Assembly (NCBI RefSeq): GCF_004761875.1
Contig: NZ_SJEY01000005.1
Location: forward strand, 186,001-250,000
From: Roseovarius aestuariivivens
GTDB lineage: Bacteria > Pseudomonadota > Alphaproteobacteria > Rhodobacterales > Rhodobacteraceae
Direction: 5' to 3'
Length of the DNA: 64,000 nucleotides
Within the stretch, counting starts at the first letter, position 1. Each line of letters begins with the position of its first letter. Of the stretch, positions 36,201-44,512 are shown one piece after another. The position numbers were made by a program, and so were the translations under genes. The notes below the pieces were generated by a model. The model saw nothing but the letters and a program-made list of their open reading frames with translations. It was not told the DNA's origin and did no database searches.

Positions 36201-37340
36201 ATCGGTCAGGGTGTTGCCTGGCATCTGGGTCATCAGGATGAAGGGATAGAACAGGACGTCCTGTCCCGCCTCCTTCAGAGCGACGATCTCCTCGATCACG
36301 GACTGATCGGTGGGGGTGCCACCATAGACCTGTCTTCCATCTGCGTCGCGCGGCACCACCTCCGCGTTGGCACAGGTCAAACCGCAGACCTGCCAGGGCA
36401 TATTGCCTGCCTCGTAGGTCTGCTGTTCGACCTTGGGCCGGATCGTGCACATGCCCGCCCGCAGGTCGTCGCCGAACCAGCTTACGATGAGCGAACTGGT
36501 TTTCACCGATTTCAGCTCTCCGGTCATCTGATCCAGAGACGTCAGGAAATCACTCTTTCCTGACGGCGAATTTATATTTGCGGGCGCCTGGGATCCCGGC
36601 CCGTACTGAATATTGGCCGGGGTCGTGGCCAGAGCGTACTCTCCACTGCCCGGCAAAAGCGCGACACCCTCTACGCTGTAAGCTGGATCCTCCGCCGCAC
36701 CGGGCAGATCCCGGGGTGCCGGACGGCTGACCTCAAAGGTAAATTGTGGCACGCGGTTGCCGTAAGGTGTGAGATCCAGGTCCTCGATGACGACATAGGC
36801 CGTCCCGCGATAGGCCGGCACGGTGCCAGCGCCCTCGACCGCCTCGATTTTCGGATCGGGAAGCTGATCGCGGCTGCCGGTATAAACCCGCAGCGTCAAC
36901 TCGTCGCCCGCCACCTCAATCCCGTCGGCCCAGATCCGGCCCACACGACTGATCTCGCCCTCGCAAAGCGCTACGGCCAGACTAACGGAGTAGCTGAAAT
37001 TGCGCTGCGAGGGCCGGCTTGGGGCGCCCTTTCCGCCGCCACCTGACGTGACCTTGACCGTCTCGCGGAATCGCGTGGCCCAGATCACTTGTCCGGGCAC
37101 CCGCATCCGTCCGTAGACCTGGCCGATGACGTCTCCTTCGCCGGTGCCGGTCAGGCGCAAGCGGCTGACCTTGCCGCTATCGACCATGTCCGAGCCCTGA
37201 CCCAGCAAGCGTTGGTCGATGGACCGACCGATCACCGCGCCCGCAAACCGGCCCACCGCTGCCATCGACAGCCCCAAGAGCGACCCGCCCGCCGAGCCGC
37301 CAAGCGCCGCACCCGCCGCCGAAAGAACAACCGTTGCCAT
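33261..37340 (-). CDS. GTA g15: tail-fibre/host-specificity protein with glycoside-hydrolase-like TIM-barrel
   Basis: 1359 residues, last and largest gene of the gene transfer agent. The N-terminal part is a phage tip-attachment-like region. The middle (about 380-800) holds the GTA TIM-barrel domain, with FIGIDNYMPLSDW near residue 592, and the C-terminal part is rich in beta-strands. In the R. capsulatus particle the homologue (rcc01698) forms the large central baseplate 'megatron' and contacts the recipient envelope. It begins 3 bases after the g14 stop and is the terminal gene of the operon. Confidence 0.92.
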   Translation of the reverse strand: MATVVLSAAGAALGGSAGGSLLGLSMAAVGRFAGAVIGRSIDQRLLGQGSDMVDSGKVSRLRLTGTGEGDVIGQVYGRMRVPGQVIWATRFRETVKVTSGGGGKGAPSRPSQRNFSYSVSLAVALCEGEISRVGRIWADGIEVAGDELTLRVYTGSRDQLPDPKIEAVEGAGTVPAYRGTAYVVIEDLDLTPYGNRVPQFTFEVSRPAPRDLPGAAEDPAYSVEGVALLPGSGEYALATTPANIQYGPGSQAPANINSPSGKSDFLTSLDQMTGELKSVKTSSLIVSWFGDDLRAGMCTIRPKVEQQTYEAGNMPWQVCGLTCANAEVVPRDADGRQVYGGTPTDQSVIEEIVALKEAGQDVLFYPFILMTQMPGNTLTDPNGGQDGQPVLPWRGRITTPLAPGQDGSPDGTAAADAEVAAFFGTASAGDFRIGPKPIEEWVFGQSIYAASAFPEDYGVRLEDKTALTTDAVDLLRYQGLHQDSPVFYDGPDEWGYRRFILHQAALCAVAGGVESFCIGSEMRGLTQIRGANNSFPAVAALIELAAEVRKILGPDVKIGYAADWSEYFGYQPQDGSGDRFFHLDPLWADANIDFIGIDNYMPLSDWRDGRDHLDAQSGVEAIYELGYLQGNIEGGEGYDWYYHSEEARAAQIRTPITDTDHAEPWVWRYKDIRNWWLNEHHDRVNGVRLETPTPWIQQSKPVRFTEYGCAAIDKGTNQPNKFLDPKSSESNLPYHSDGRRDELMQIQYIRAMLGYWGDPERNPVSEIYGGPMIDMTRACLWAWDLRPYPHFPNNRGLWSDGANYARGHWLNGRASARTLAGLVEEICESAGLSARDTSRLFGLVRGYSVDQIGEARAALQPLMLRFGFDAVERDGALRFVMRDGVADRAVDLDRLVRDSEIDGVLEEVRGSTVELAGRVRLRFIEADADLEVISEEAVLPDDRTHAVSSSEMPLVMTRAEGRQTVERWLSEARVATDTVRLTLPPSELSTGAGDVLALPEEGGQGYFRIDRVDSQGGAQKVEAVRIEPETYRPADMPDEVVFLKPFAAPIPVTPFFLDLPLLTGEELPHAPYLAVTATPWPGSAALYASDDDANYKLNQIVAARTPVGVLETPLWTACPGVIDRGEAVQVRMLSGQLESVSDLAFLNGANLCAVGDGTPNGWELIQFRDAELVDSDTYLLRYRLRGQASTERATPWPAGSFLVRLDGTPRQIELSEAKRGLARHYRIGPAQRPFDDPAYSHALLAFEGVGLRPFSPVHLRLSGQAGQDVTLSWIRRTRVGGDRWDTPDVPLGEENERYLVRVMSGPQVLREAIVSTPSWTYTAAQQIADGAAAGVELHVAQLSASFGAGRPGVLAFPPT

Positions 37341-37343
37341 AAC

Positions 37344-37793
37344 CTAGACCTCCTGAGGGAATGCAAACCGGGCCACGATGCGCCGCCGCCAGGGCGCGCT
37401 GAGCGGGCTTTCCAGTACCGCGTGACCTGAATAGGCGTGAATGAAAGTGGCGGACGGGCCCACCGCGCCTGACAGGCCCAGATGCTTGGCCACCCCGCCA
37501 TCCCGCATCCGGAACAGCAGGACATCGCCCGAACTATCGCTGTTCAGGGGGCGTGGCAAAAGATGCCGGCGTGCCGCACGCCAGAGCGCTTCGTCCCGGG
37601 CGGGCTCGGACCAGTCCATACTATAGGCCGGCACCACCTCGGGTTCGGCGCCGTAAAGTGCGCGCCACACGCCACGCAACAGACCAAGACAATCTGTCCC
37701 TGCCCCCCGACAACTGGCCTGGTGCCGGTAGGGCGTGCCGATCCAGGCGCGCGCCTCTGCCACGGCGCGCTCTGCGATCCGTTTGTCGTTCAT
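37344..37793 (-). CDS. GTA g14: NlpC/P60 cell-wall peptidase
   Basis: 149 residues with the NlpC/P60 catalytic Cys35 in GTDCLGLLRG and His104 in AKHLGL. It is the tail-associated peptidoglycan endopeptidase that lets GTA DNA pass the cell wall. The start overlaps g13 by 4 bases (ATGA). Confidence 0.92.
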   Translation of the reverse strand: MNDKRIAERAVAEARAWIGTPYRHQASCRGAGTDCLGLLRGVWRALYGAEPEVVPAYSMDWSEPARDEALWRAARRHLLPRPLNSDSSGDVLLFRMRDGGVAKHLGLSGAVGPSATFIHAYSGHAVLESPLSAPWRRRIVARFAFPQEV

Positions 37794-38680
37794 CCGCGCC
37801 GGCTCCCACCATCCAGAACGGCCGCGCGGGCAGGATCCGTGATCGACCAGTCATCACCCGGAATATCGGGAAAGCCCTGAAAGTTCAAAAAGTTGTTGAA
37901 CTTCAAGCGGCACGTCTCGCTGCATTTGTCACAGCCTGCCTCCAGCCGCAGCAGGTCGCCCGGACGGATCTCGGCCCGCAGCGGATGCCAAAGTTCGATC
38001 AACCTGCCGGCGACGTCGCTCAGATCCCGCTTGATGACGCCCGACAATCCCACCGCCGGGCCCTCCAGCACCCGCAGCGCGCCGTGGCGAAACCATTCGG
38101 GTTCAAATCCATCAAGCGCCGCAAAGCGGAAGATCCGTCGTGCCTCAACCGTCTCGGCGGGCCGTTCGCTGCGATAGCCGGGCAGGCTCATGTCGAACCG
38201 GCACGACGCGTCGCCAAGAACCGCGCTGCAGGGCTTCTGAAAGACACGCCCCAATGGCAGGTTAAGCGCTTCTGTCAGCCCTCTCAGTTCTGCCTCGAAG
38301 GCGCCGCCCGCGCGCTTGATTTCCCCGATCGTTCCCTGGAACTGAAGGTGGCGTTCCTCGACATTCCGCCAGTTCACAAGCCACGCTAGCACCTCCGCGC
38401 CGTAATAGCGTCCGGCCTCGATATCGCTTTCGGTGATCGCGCCGTCTCTCAGCGCCCCCAAGGCCTCGGTATTGTCCACTGCAAGTCCGGTCGTTTGCTG
38501 CAACGCCTTGGCGCTCAACCCGGTGTCGGCACGAAAGATGTGCCCGTCAAAGGACAGATCGCAATCGTGATCGGTAAATCCAAGTGTCACACCGTCTTCG
38601 CGCAAGACCGCCCAGCAGCGGCAGGTCGTTGTCAGCCCTGTCCGAAGATGCGCTTCCAGTCCCTCGTGCAAGCCCTTCAT
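37790..38680 (-). CDS. GTA g13: tail hub protein (DUF2163/BR0599)
   Basis: 296 residues, DUF2163 followed by the BR0599 C-terminal domain. A Cys cluster (GCDKCSETCRLKFNN, near residue 258-272) matches the site that in the R. capsulatus hub protein holds an iron-sulfur cluster; binding here is by homology. Overlaps g12 by 4 bases. Confidence 0.9.
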   Translation of the reverse strand: MKGLHEGLEAHLRTGLTTTCRCWAVLREDGVTLGFTDHDCDLSFDGHIFRADTGLSAKALQQTTGLAVDNTEALGALRDGAITESDIEAGRYYGAEVLAWLVNWRNVEERHLQFQGTIGEIKRAGGAFEAELRGLTEALNLPLGRVFQKPCSAVLGDASCRFDMSLPGYRSERPAETVEARRIFRFAALDGFEPEWFRHGALRVLEGPAVGLSGVIKRDLSDVAGRLIELWHPLRAEIRPGDLLRLEAGCDKCSETCRLKFNNFLNFQGFPDIPGDDWSITDPARAAVLDGGSRRG

Positions 38681-39309
38681 ACGCGCACCTCTACCACCGG
38701 TACATTGGGCACCTCGCCTGCCTGAAAACTGGCGAGACTGGTATGAATGCGGTCGATGTCGAAACGAACCGGAACATCGAACTCGAAGCCTGCGGTCACT
38801 CGGACACCGGCACTGACCGGGTGACTGAACCGAAGGATGCCGGTGGTCGTATCGACCTCGTAATGGATCCCTTCCTGCAACTCGGCACCGTCCTGCCCTA
38901 CGCGCACGCTGCCTGCGACCGGTTTGGTGATGGGCCGGGCATACACACTCTCTCCAGAGCGATATGTCTTGATCAGTTGCACTTCGGCGGTCACATCGTC
39001 CCCGGTGCCGATGATCTGGTCGTCAAACCGCGGTTCGGTGCGTGCCCGGGAAGATTTGTAGTCGGTCCAGTCCTTCCAGCGAAAACCGTACATCTGCCCC
39101 TGCCGCGCCTCAAAAAACGCGATCAGGGTCTCGATATCGTCGAGACCACGCAGCGCGACGCCCGCGTCATAGCGGCGGCGCGAATGTTTCCATGGCGTGT
39201 TGCGTTCTTCAAAGCCGTTGGCGAGCGTGACCACATCCGTGAGCCGCTCCGGACCGCCAATCGAACCGAAGCTCAGGCTGGCGGGAAATCTTACCTCATG
39301 AAACTGCAT
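38677..39309 (-). CDS. GTA g12: distal tail protein (DUF2460)
   Basis: 210 residues starting MQFHEVRFPASLSFGS, the DUF2460 beginning. A beta-rich protein that forms the ring at the tail end in the R. capsulatus GTA. Follows g11 by 15 bases and overlaps g13. Confidence 0.9.
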   Translation of the reverse strand: MQFHEVRFPASLSFGSIGGPERLTDVVTLANGFEERNTPWKHSRRRYDAGVALRGLDDIETLIAFFEARQGQMYGFRWKDWTDYKSSRARTEPRFDDQIIGTGDDVTAEVQLIKTYRSGESVYARPITKPVAGSVRVGQDGAELQEGIHYEVDTTTGILRFSHPVSAGVRVTAGFEFDVPVRFDIDRIHTSLASFQAGEVPNVPVVEVRV

Positions 39310-39324
39310 CTCTTTCTCCTTGCC

Positions 39325-39984
39325 TTAACGATTGCGGTTGCCGCGCCCGATCGCCCGGCCAAGCTGCGCCGCGATCTGCGCCTGGCTGCGGCGGAACCCT
39401 TCGACATCGGGCGTGCTGACATTCATCACGACCCGGACATCGCCACCCGCTTGCGCCCTTACGCCAAGCTTGCCGTCGGCGCCGCGCGCCAACGGCATGA
39501 TCGCCTCCGGTCCGGCCTCTCCCATTAGGCCGGTGCCGCCGCGCATCGGAAACATAGTCGGCCCGTTGACAATCCCGCCCGAGGCAAAGGGCTGGACCCG
39601 ACCCGAGGCAAAACTGCCACCTTTTTCGAAAGCGAAAAGCCCGCCCATGAGGTTGCCGATGCCTTGGCTTAGCAGCCCGCCGACATGGTCGGTCACCGGC
39701 CGCACGGCGGAATTGAACGCCGAATTGATCATCGCAGTGGACAGATTGCGCACCGCATCCGACAGGCCGTCGCCTTCGATAACCGCGCCTCGTATCGCCT
39801 TGTTGAGACCCCGGCTGATGCCGCGGTCGAGTGCCGCCAAATCATGTCCGGTGCCCTGAAAACTGGCCCGCACTCGAGCGAGTTCGCTATTGAAAGCCGC
39901 TGCCATATCCGTTGCCGCGCCAAGGTTTTCGTCCAGCGCCGCCACCTGCTGATCAAGGTCGTCCAGCTGTTCCATCTCACTCAT
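39325..39984 (-). CDS. GTA g11: short tape-measure protein
   Basis: 219 residues from ATG 39984, overlapping g10.1 by 8 bases. An N-terminal coiled coil (about 5-50) leads to a Gly-rich hydrophobic middle (VGGLLSQGIGNLMGG near 125) and a GGTGLMGEAGPEAIMPL block found in phage tail-length proteins. The small size fits the short GTA tail. Confidence 0.88.
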   Translation of the reverse strand: MSEMEQLDDLDQQVAALDENLGAATDMAAAFNSELARVRASFQGTGHDLAALDRGISRGLNKAIRGAVIEGDGLSDAVRNLSTAMINSAFNSAVRPVTDHVGGLLSQGIGNLMGGLFAFEKGGSFASGRVQPFASGGIVNGPTMFPMRGGTGLMGEAGPEAIMPLARGADGKLGVRAQAGGDVRVVMNVSTPDVEGFRRSQAQIAAQLGRAIGRGNRNR

Positions 39985-40192
39985 CGCTCGTCTCTCCATT
40001 GCCGTCCGGGTAATCTGCTAAAAGCGCGTCAAGCCGGGACCGTTTGAGCGGCGCCACCCCCGCCGGCTTGCCCAGCATCAGCTCAAGCTCGGCGGGCGTC
40101 AGCACCCAGAATTCTCGTGGGCGCAGGCCAAGCCCCCGAATCCCCGCCCGCATCAGGGCGGGCCAGTCGATGCCCGCAGGCGGCCCGTTCAC
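39977..40192 (-). CDS. GTA g10.1: small tail-assembly chaperone
   Basis: 71 residues (rcc01693-type phage tail assembly chaperone) with the WPALMRAGIRGLGLRP start and the LTPAELELML motif typical of the family. It overlaps g10 by 4 bases and g11 by 8, a common place for chaperones that act before tape-measure assembly. Confidence 0.85.
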   Translation of the reverse strand: MNGPPAGIDWPALMRAGIRGLGLRPREFWVLTPAELELMLGKPAGVAPLKRSRLDALLADYPDGNGETSDE

Positions 40193-40509
40193 GGCCCATC
40201 CGCCAGTGTGAACGCCCGCGCCAGAAGCGCAGCTGCCGCCCGTGCGGCCCCCAGGGGACCGCCCTCGATCTCGGCATGCAGAAGATCCGCCGCCGTTCCC
40301 GCCCAGCCGCCTCCGCGCAAACCTGCCACGATCAGCGCCAGAACATCGCGGCTGGAAAACGCACCACGCTCGAACCGCTCGACCAGAGCCACCAACGTGT
40401 CGTCGCCCAGGCTCACCTCCAGCTCGGCCAGCGCGCCAAGGGTCAGCTTGAGCACGCGCGGCTCTCCATCGATGCAGAGCGCGACCTCACCCGCAAAAGG
40501 GTTCGCCAT
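40189..40509 (-). CDS. GTA g10: GTA-gp10 family tail protein
   Basis: 106 residues, with the family pattern of a beta-hairpin start (ALCIDGEPRVLKLTLGALAELE) and a C-terminal helix. The homologue is needed for GTA tail assembly and probably acts as chaperone. Starts 5 bases after the g9 stop. Confidence 0.85.
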   Translation of the reverse strand: MANPFAGEVALCIDGEPRVLKLTLGALAELEVSLGDDTLVALVERFERGAFSSRDVLALIVAGLRGGGWAGTAADLLHAEIEGGPLGAARAAAALLARAFTLADGP

Positions 40510-40513
40510 CGCC

Positions 40514-40927
40514 TTAGATCGCCGTGAAGGTCAACTGGCCGGCAGAGGTCAGCGATAACTCGTAGGTGGCCTCACCGTCATGGTTGCCGGCGTATTCGAT
40601 TGAACTGACCTGGAAAGGCCCCTCGATGATTCCAAAGTCCGGAATCACCACCTGAAAACCGGGCATCTCGCCATCGAAGAAGATCTGCCGCACACGCTCG
40701 TCGCTCGCCGCGTCGCGGAAGATGCCCGAACCGCTGATAGCAGCGCTTTTCACACCCGCGCCTGCCAAAAGTTCGCGCCAGCCGCCCGCCGATTCAAGGC
40801 TGGTGACATCCACGCTTTCGGCGTTGAAGCTTACGCGCGTCGCGCGCAGCCCCGCGACCGTCTGAAAATTGCCGCTGCCGGTCAGGTCGATCTTGACCAA
40901 AAGGTCCTTGCCGTTCTGCACTGCCAT
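40514..40927 (-). CDS. GTA g9: major tail-tube protein (TP901-1 family)
   Basis: 137 residues beginning MAVQNGKDLLVKID, with SVDVTSLESAGGWRELL near 35-50, as in TP901-1 type major tail proteins. It stacks as rings to form the GTA tail tube. Confidence 0.92.
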   Translation of the reverse strand: MAVQNGKDLLVKIDLTGSGNFQTVAGLRATRVSFNAESVDVTSLESAGGWRELLAGAGVKSAAISGSGIFRDAASDERVRQIFFDGEMPGFQVVIPDFGIIEGPFQVSSIEYAGNHDGEATYELSLTSAGQLTFTAI

Positions 40928-40945
40928 GGGATTTGTCTCCGAAGG

Positions 40946-41365
40946 TTAGGAAATTGGGGTGTCATCCACCCGCGCCCGGAACGTCAGGTCGATCCGGCGC
41001 AGATCGCCGGTGCCATCCCGCCGGGCGCGGGCACGAAAGAAATGCAAGGCCGGGCACTGCCCCCGGCTCAGGGCGAGCGGCGCATCTGTCAGCGCATCGC
41101 TGATCGCCGCCGCCACCTCTTTGGCCGTATGAAATCCCGCCGCGGAGCTGATCACGCTCACGGTGAAGCGGTGCCACGCGCCGCCGCCGGTCTTGTCTGA
41201 ACGCACGCGCGCTTCCTCGGGGCCTAGCGTCACGTAAAGATCCGGCACGGAACCGCGCGGCAACGCGTCATAGATCGCGCCCTGGACCAGCGCGTCCAAC
41301 GTCGTATCGTTCACCAGCCGTTGATAGATGGCCTCCTGAAGGGCAGCCGCTGCTCCATAACTCAT
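40946..41365 (-). CDS. GTA g8: tail terminator/completion protein (DUF3168)
   Basis: 139 residues from ATG 41365, which overlaps the g7 stop by 4 bases; the upstream extension is not conserved. DUF3168 proteins cap the tail tube on the head side. Confidence 0.88.
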   Translation of the reverse strand: MSYGAAAALQEAIYQRLVNDTTLDALVQGAIYDALPRGSVPDLYVTLGPEEARVRSDKTGGGAWHRFTVSVISSAAGFHTAKEVAAAISDALTDAPLALSRGQCPALHFFRARARRDGTGDLRRIDLTFRARVDDTPIS

Positions 41366-41703
41366 AGCGCCACCTCCTCTTCGCAAAAGCAGGTGAGGTA
41401 CCGGCCTTGTGCATCCCGTTCGGCCACGGCCTCGATCCGGAAAATCCTCATGCCATCCCTAAACCGCTGGCCCGGGCTTGGTCGCGATGGCGCACCAAAC
41501 GGTGCCGCGCGAACAGTGACGCGAAAGCCGGTGCGCGACACGCTGGTGTCTTCACCGGACGCGTCGCGGCCCGACCGGGCCCGGATATCGGCCCAGAGCG
41601 TGCCAAGAGCTGCCCAGGTTCCCAAATAGCCGCCCGCGCCGTCGGCCTGTCTTACCTCTTCCTCAAGAACGAGACGCCGGTTCAGATGCACGCCGCCGGT
41701 CAT
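41362..41703 (-). CDS. GTA g7: head closure (head-tail adaptor) protein
   Basis: 113 residues with the FRVTVRAAP and PSPGQRFRDGMRIFRIEAV strands of phage head-tail joining proteins. Overlaps both g6 (ATGA) and g8 (ATGA). Confidence 0.88.
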   Translation of the reverse strand: MTGGVHLNRRLVLEEEVRQADGAGGYLGTWAALGTLWADIRARSGRDASGEDTSVSRTGFRVTVRAAPFGAPSRPSPGQRFRDGMRIFRIEAVAERDAQGRYLTCFCEEEVAL

Positions 41704-42254
41704 GTCCGGCCTCCGGCAAATAGACGCACCGTGCGGTAGCGCTCGACCAGCCCCGCGACGCCCAGCGGTATCGCCGTTTCGCCGGCGCGGGTCTCATGGC
41801 GATGTTCGTAGTAATGCGCAGCCAGCAGGATGACCGCCTGTCCAAAATCGGCGGGCAACCCGTTCCAGTCAGGCGCATATCCCGCCACGAAAGAGATGTC
41901 GGCCACGCCACCCGGCGGGATGACCGGCAGACAAGAACCCGTCGGCCGCATCAGCGGGCGCTGCGTGTCCTGGTCCAGACGATAGTAGGCCGCACCGATC
42001 AGTTCTTCCTCATCTGCTCTGTTACGCAGCTTGAATGCCGTGATCTCGCGCACAGGCGCCACCGGCAGACTTTGACCGCCCTGATCGCGCCATCGCGTCA
42101 GGGTCCAGGAAAAGGCCCGCTCCACGAGGATCTTGCCCGTGCGCGCCTCAATCGCCGCGATGGCGGCGCGCAGAAACGACTCGAGCACCATGTCTTGCAC
42201 GTCCCCGTCCGAGAACCCGGTGCCAAGCCGCAGATGCGCCTTGAATTCATTCAC
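41700..42254 (-). CDS. GTA g6: head-tail connector (adaptor) protein
   Basis: 184 residues of the gp6-like connector family: N-terminal helices (LESFLRAAIAAIEARTG) and a central beta part with the ALAVRGITAFKLR-type strand. It sits between portal and closure rings. It begins 190 bp downstream of the capsid gene. Confidence 0.87.
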   Translation of the reverse strand: MNEFKAHLRLGTGFSDGDVQDMVLESFLRAAIAAIEARTGKILVERAFSWTLTRWRDQGGQSLPVAPVREITAFKLRNRADEEELIGAAYYRLDQDTQRPLMRPTGSCLPVIPPGGVADISFVAGYAPDWNGLPADFGQAVILLAAHYYEHRHETRAGETAIPLGVAGLVERYRTVRLFAGGRT

Positions 42255-42411
42255 CGGAAGCGCGGCCTAGGGCACAGCGGTTTCTTCGATTAACATCATG
42301 GATTCACTCCAGAAATCCCCGGCCCCTCCGGAAGGTCCCGGCACGCGCCGCCCGCCCCGACCCGCTCGGAGGGATGTAACCGGGTGCAGACATTGGGCGA
42401 CGCGCGCCATC

Positions 42412-42432
42412 CGGGCGGAAGAATTTCGCCCG
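42412..42432 (-). terminator. Hairpin just after the capsid gene
   Basis: CGGGCG pairs with CGCCCG over a 9-base loop, 13 bases past the g5 stop, in the only sizeable gap (190 bp) of the head-tail part. No U-run follows. A partial attenuator that lowers expression of genes after the capsid is possible but weakly supported. Confidence 0.3.
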
Positions 42433-42444
42433 AACCGAAAGGCC

Positions 42445-43605
42445 TTAGGCCACTGCGAACTTGAGCAGTTTGATCGCCGCGAAATCGCTCACGTCGCCAC
42501 CTACGCGCTTTGTGGCGTAGTAAAGAACGTGCGGCTTGGCCGAGAACGGGTCGCGCAGCACACGCAGGTCGGGACGCTCGGCCACGGTGTAACCCGCGCC
42601 GAAATCACCGAATGCAATCGCGGTTGCGCCGCTGGCAATATCGGGCATGTCCTCGGCGATCAGCACGGGATAGCCCAGCAGGCGCGCGGGCTCGCCGGCG
42701 GCAAGGCCGTCGGACCACAGGAAACGGCCATCGTTGTCCTTGAGCTTGCGCACGGCACCCGCGGTCTTGGAGTTCATGACGAACGTCCCGTTGGCGCGAT
42801 ACTGGGCACCCACCGCGTAGACCAGATCGATGATCGTCTCGGCGCCGCCGAAATCGCCGTCCACGCCCGTGGGCACATAGCCCAGATTGCCCCAGGCCCA
42901 GACGTCATTGTCGACCGAAGGATGGGTCAGGAAACCCTTGGGCTTGTCGATCCCGTCTCCGGCGACAAAGGCCGCGGCCTCGGCACGCGCGAACTTGTCG
43001 GCGATGCGGCCCGCAAGCCAACCCTCGATGTCAAAGGCGCTGTCATCCAGCAGGCGCTGGCTGGCCTTGGGCAGCGTGCTCAGCTCGTGAAGCGGGATGG
43101 TGATGCGGTCGATCGACGGCGCGCCAGTCTCGGCGGTGTTGCCTGTCTCGGTCGCCCAGCCATGGCCGATATCGGTGTGGTCGATCAGCACGTCAAAGGA
43201 CGTCGCCTCCACCTGCACCACATTGGCGATAGCCCGGATCGAAGCGGTCGAGGCCAGAACGCCCTGCACGCTCTGCGCGGTTGCCGGGTCCACGAGGTAG
43301 CCACCATCGGCCGCCACCGCGGCGCTCATAGCCTTGCCTTCCAGCTCCAGCCCGCGCAGGCCGTCGTCGTCGCCCGAGCGCAGATAGGCGTCGAACGCCT
43401 TCTGATGCGGCGCCTCGGCCTCGGCGCTCGTGGCCAGCTGCGGGCGCATCAGGCCCATGGTCTTGCGTTCGATCATCGTCATTTTCTCGTCCTGTTGTTG
43501 AAGTCGCTGTTGAATGTCACTCATGAAACCCGCCACGGCAGTCTTCACCTCGGCCACCGGAGACAGATCTTCCCCGGCCCGAGACTGGCTCTCGCTCTTG
43601 CTCAT
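42445..43605 (-). CDS. GTA g5: HK97-fold major capsid protein
   Basis: 386 residues. Residues 1-95 form a helical, charged scaffold (delta) domain with a predicted coiled coil, normally removed by the g4 protease. The HK97 core starts near the GYLVDPATAQSV block (about 102-113). The gene is preceded by an AGGATC ribosome site and followed by a 190-bp gap. Confidence 0.95.
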   Translation of the reverse strand: MSKSESQSRAGEDLSPVAEVKTAVAGFMSDIQQRLQQQDEKMTMIERKTMGLMRPQLATSAEAEAPHQKAFDAYLRSGDDDGLRGLELEGKAMSAAVAADGGYLVDPATAQSVQGVLASTASIRAIANVVQVEATSFDVLIDHTDIGHGWATETGNTAETGAPSIDRITIPLHELSTLPKASQRLLDDSAFDIEGWLAGRIADKFARAEAAAFVAGDGIDKPKGFLTHPSVDNDVWAWGNLGYVPTGVDGDFGGAETIIDLVYAVGAQYRANGTFVMNSKTAGAVRKLKDNDGRFLWSDGLAAGEPARLLGYPVLIAEDMPDIASGATAIAFGDFGAGYTVAERPDLRVLRDPFSAKPHVLYYATKRVGGDVSDFAAIKLLKFAVA

Positions 43606-43638
43606 CGCTTGATCCTGTTTTGGTGTCCCGACGCCGCG

Positions 43639-44199
43639 CTAGGGCCGCGCCATCTCCCGGCGGGCGTCCTCGAAGGCCGCCGCCAACTCGCGCAGCTCGT
43701 CCCCTTGCGGGCTCTCGCCCTTGACTCCGACCCGCGCACTGGGCAGCATCGGAAAGGTCACGAGCGACACCTCCCACAGCTCCAGTTCCTTCAAGAGCCG
43801 CCGGCCCTTGTCATTCTTCACCGCTTGCAGCGTGCGATACCCGATCGAGAGCCCGTCGATAGCTCCCGCCGCGATCAGCGCCGCCGCCTCACGCGCCCTG
43901 GCCACGCTCTCGAGCAGCCGGCCTTTCACGAAAAGGCCGCGCGTATCCTCGCGGACCTCGTCCCACACACCGATGGGCTGCGCCGGGTCGTGCTGCCAGA
44001 GCATCTTGACCTGCCGGTCTTCCGCGGCCAGTCGCGTCAGACTCGCGCTATACGCACCAGGCTCGACAATATCGCCACCGCGATCCTCCGACCCGAAAAG
44101 ACTTGCATAGCCCTCGATCAGCACACCGTCCTTGACGGTGATCTCTTCGTCGAAGCGGCAGAATTTCCGCTCAAGCTCCATATCCGTATCCATTCTCAT
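43639..44199 (-). CDS. GTA g4: HK97-family prohead protease
   Basis: 186 residues with His70 (LWQHDP) and Ser118 (DGLSIGYR) as expected catalytic pair of the S78 prohead proteases. It matures the capsid by removing the delta domain. Confidence 0.92.
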   Translation of the reverse strand: MRMDTDMELERKFCRFDEEITVKDGVLIEGYASLFGSEDRGGDIVEPGAYSASLTRLAAEDRQVKMLWQHDPAQPIGVWDEVREDTRGLFVKGRLLESVARAREAAALIAAGAIDGLSIGYRTLQAVKNDKGRRLLKELELWEVSLVTFPMLPSARVGVKGESPQGDELRELAAAFEDARREMARP

Positions 44200-44206
44200 C
44201 TCCTGC

Positions 44207-44512
44207 TCATCCGCCCAAAATGCCGCCCTGCATGGCGAAACTCATAAACCCGCCCAAGATCGCCGCGATGATCAGCCAGACCAGCCGCGAGATATGCCCG
44301 TCGATCTTCTCCAGCCGCCCATCGATCTGGTTGAACCGTGCCTCCATGAACTTTTGCTTTTCTTCGCTGACCGCGCGCTCTGTCTCCATCGCTGCAACCG
44401 ACAGCTCGAGCGAGGTCAAGCGCTTTTCCACGTGCCGGAACATCGTCTGCGTGCCTTCGAAAGAGGCATAGATCCCGTCGAGATCGTGCATGTCCTCCAT
44501 CTTTCGGCTCAT
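44207..44512 (-). CDS. GTA g3.5: small coiled-coil protein with C-terminal membrane helix
   Basis: 101 residues: an N-terminal coiled coil (about 20-75) and one hydrophobic helix ISRLVWLIIAAILGGFMSFA near 75-94. It overlaps the portal gene end by 4 bases. Found at this place in other GTA clusters; the precise role is not established. Confidence 0.85.
   Translation of the reverse strand: MSRKMEDMHDLDGIYASFEGTQTMFRHVEKRLTSLELSVAAMETERAVSEEKQKFMEARFNQIDGRLEKIDGHISRLVWLIIAAILGGFMSFAMQGGILGG

Noticed and set aside
39325..40192. Programmed frameshift linking the tail chaperones to the tape measure
   Set aside because: Many phages frameshift here, but g10, g10.1 and g11 are complete frames with proper overlapping starts and no obvious slippery heptamer was seen.
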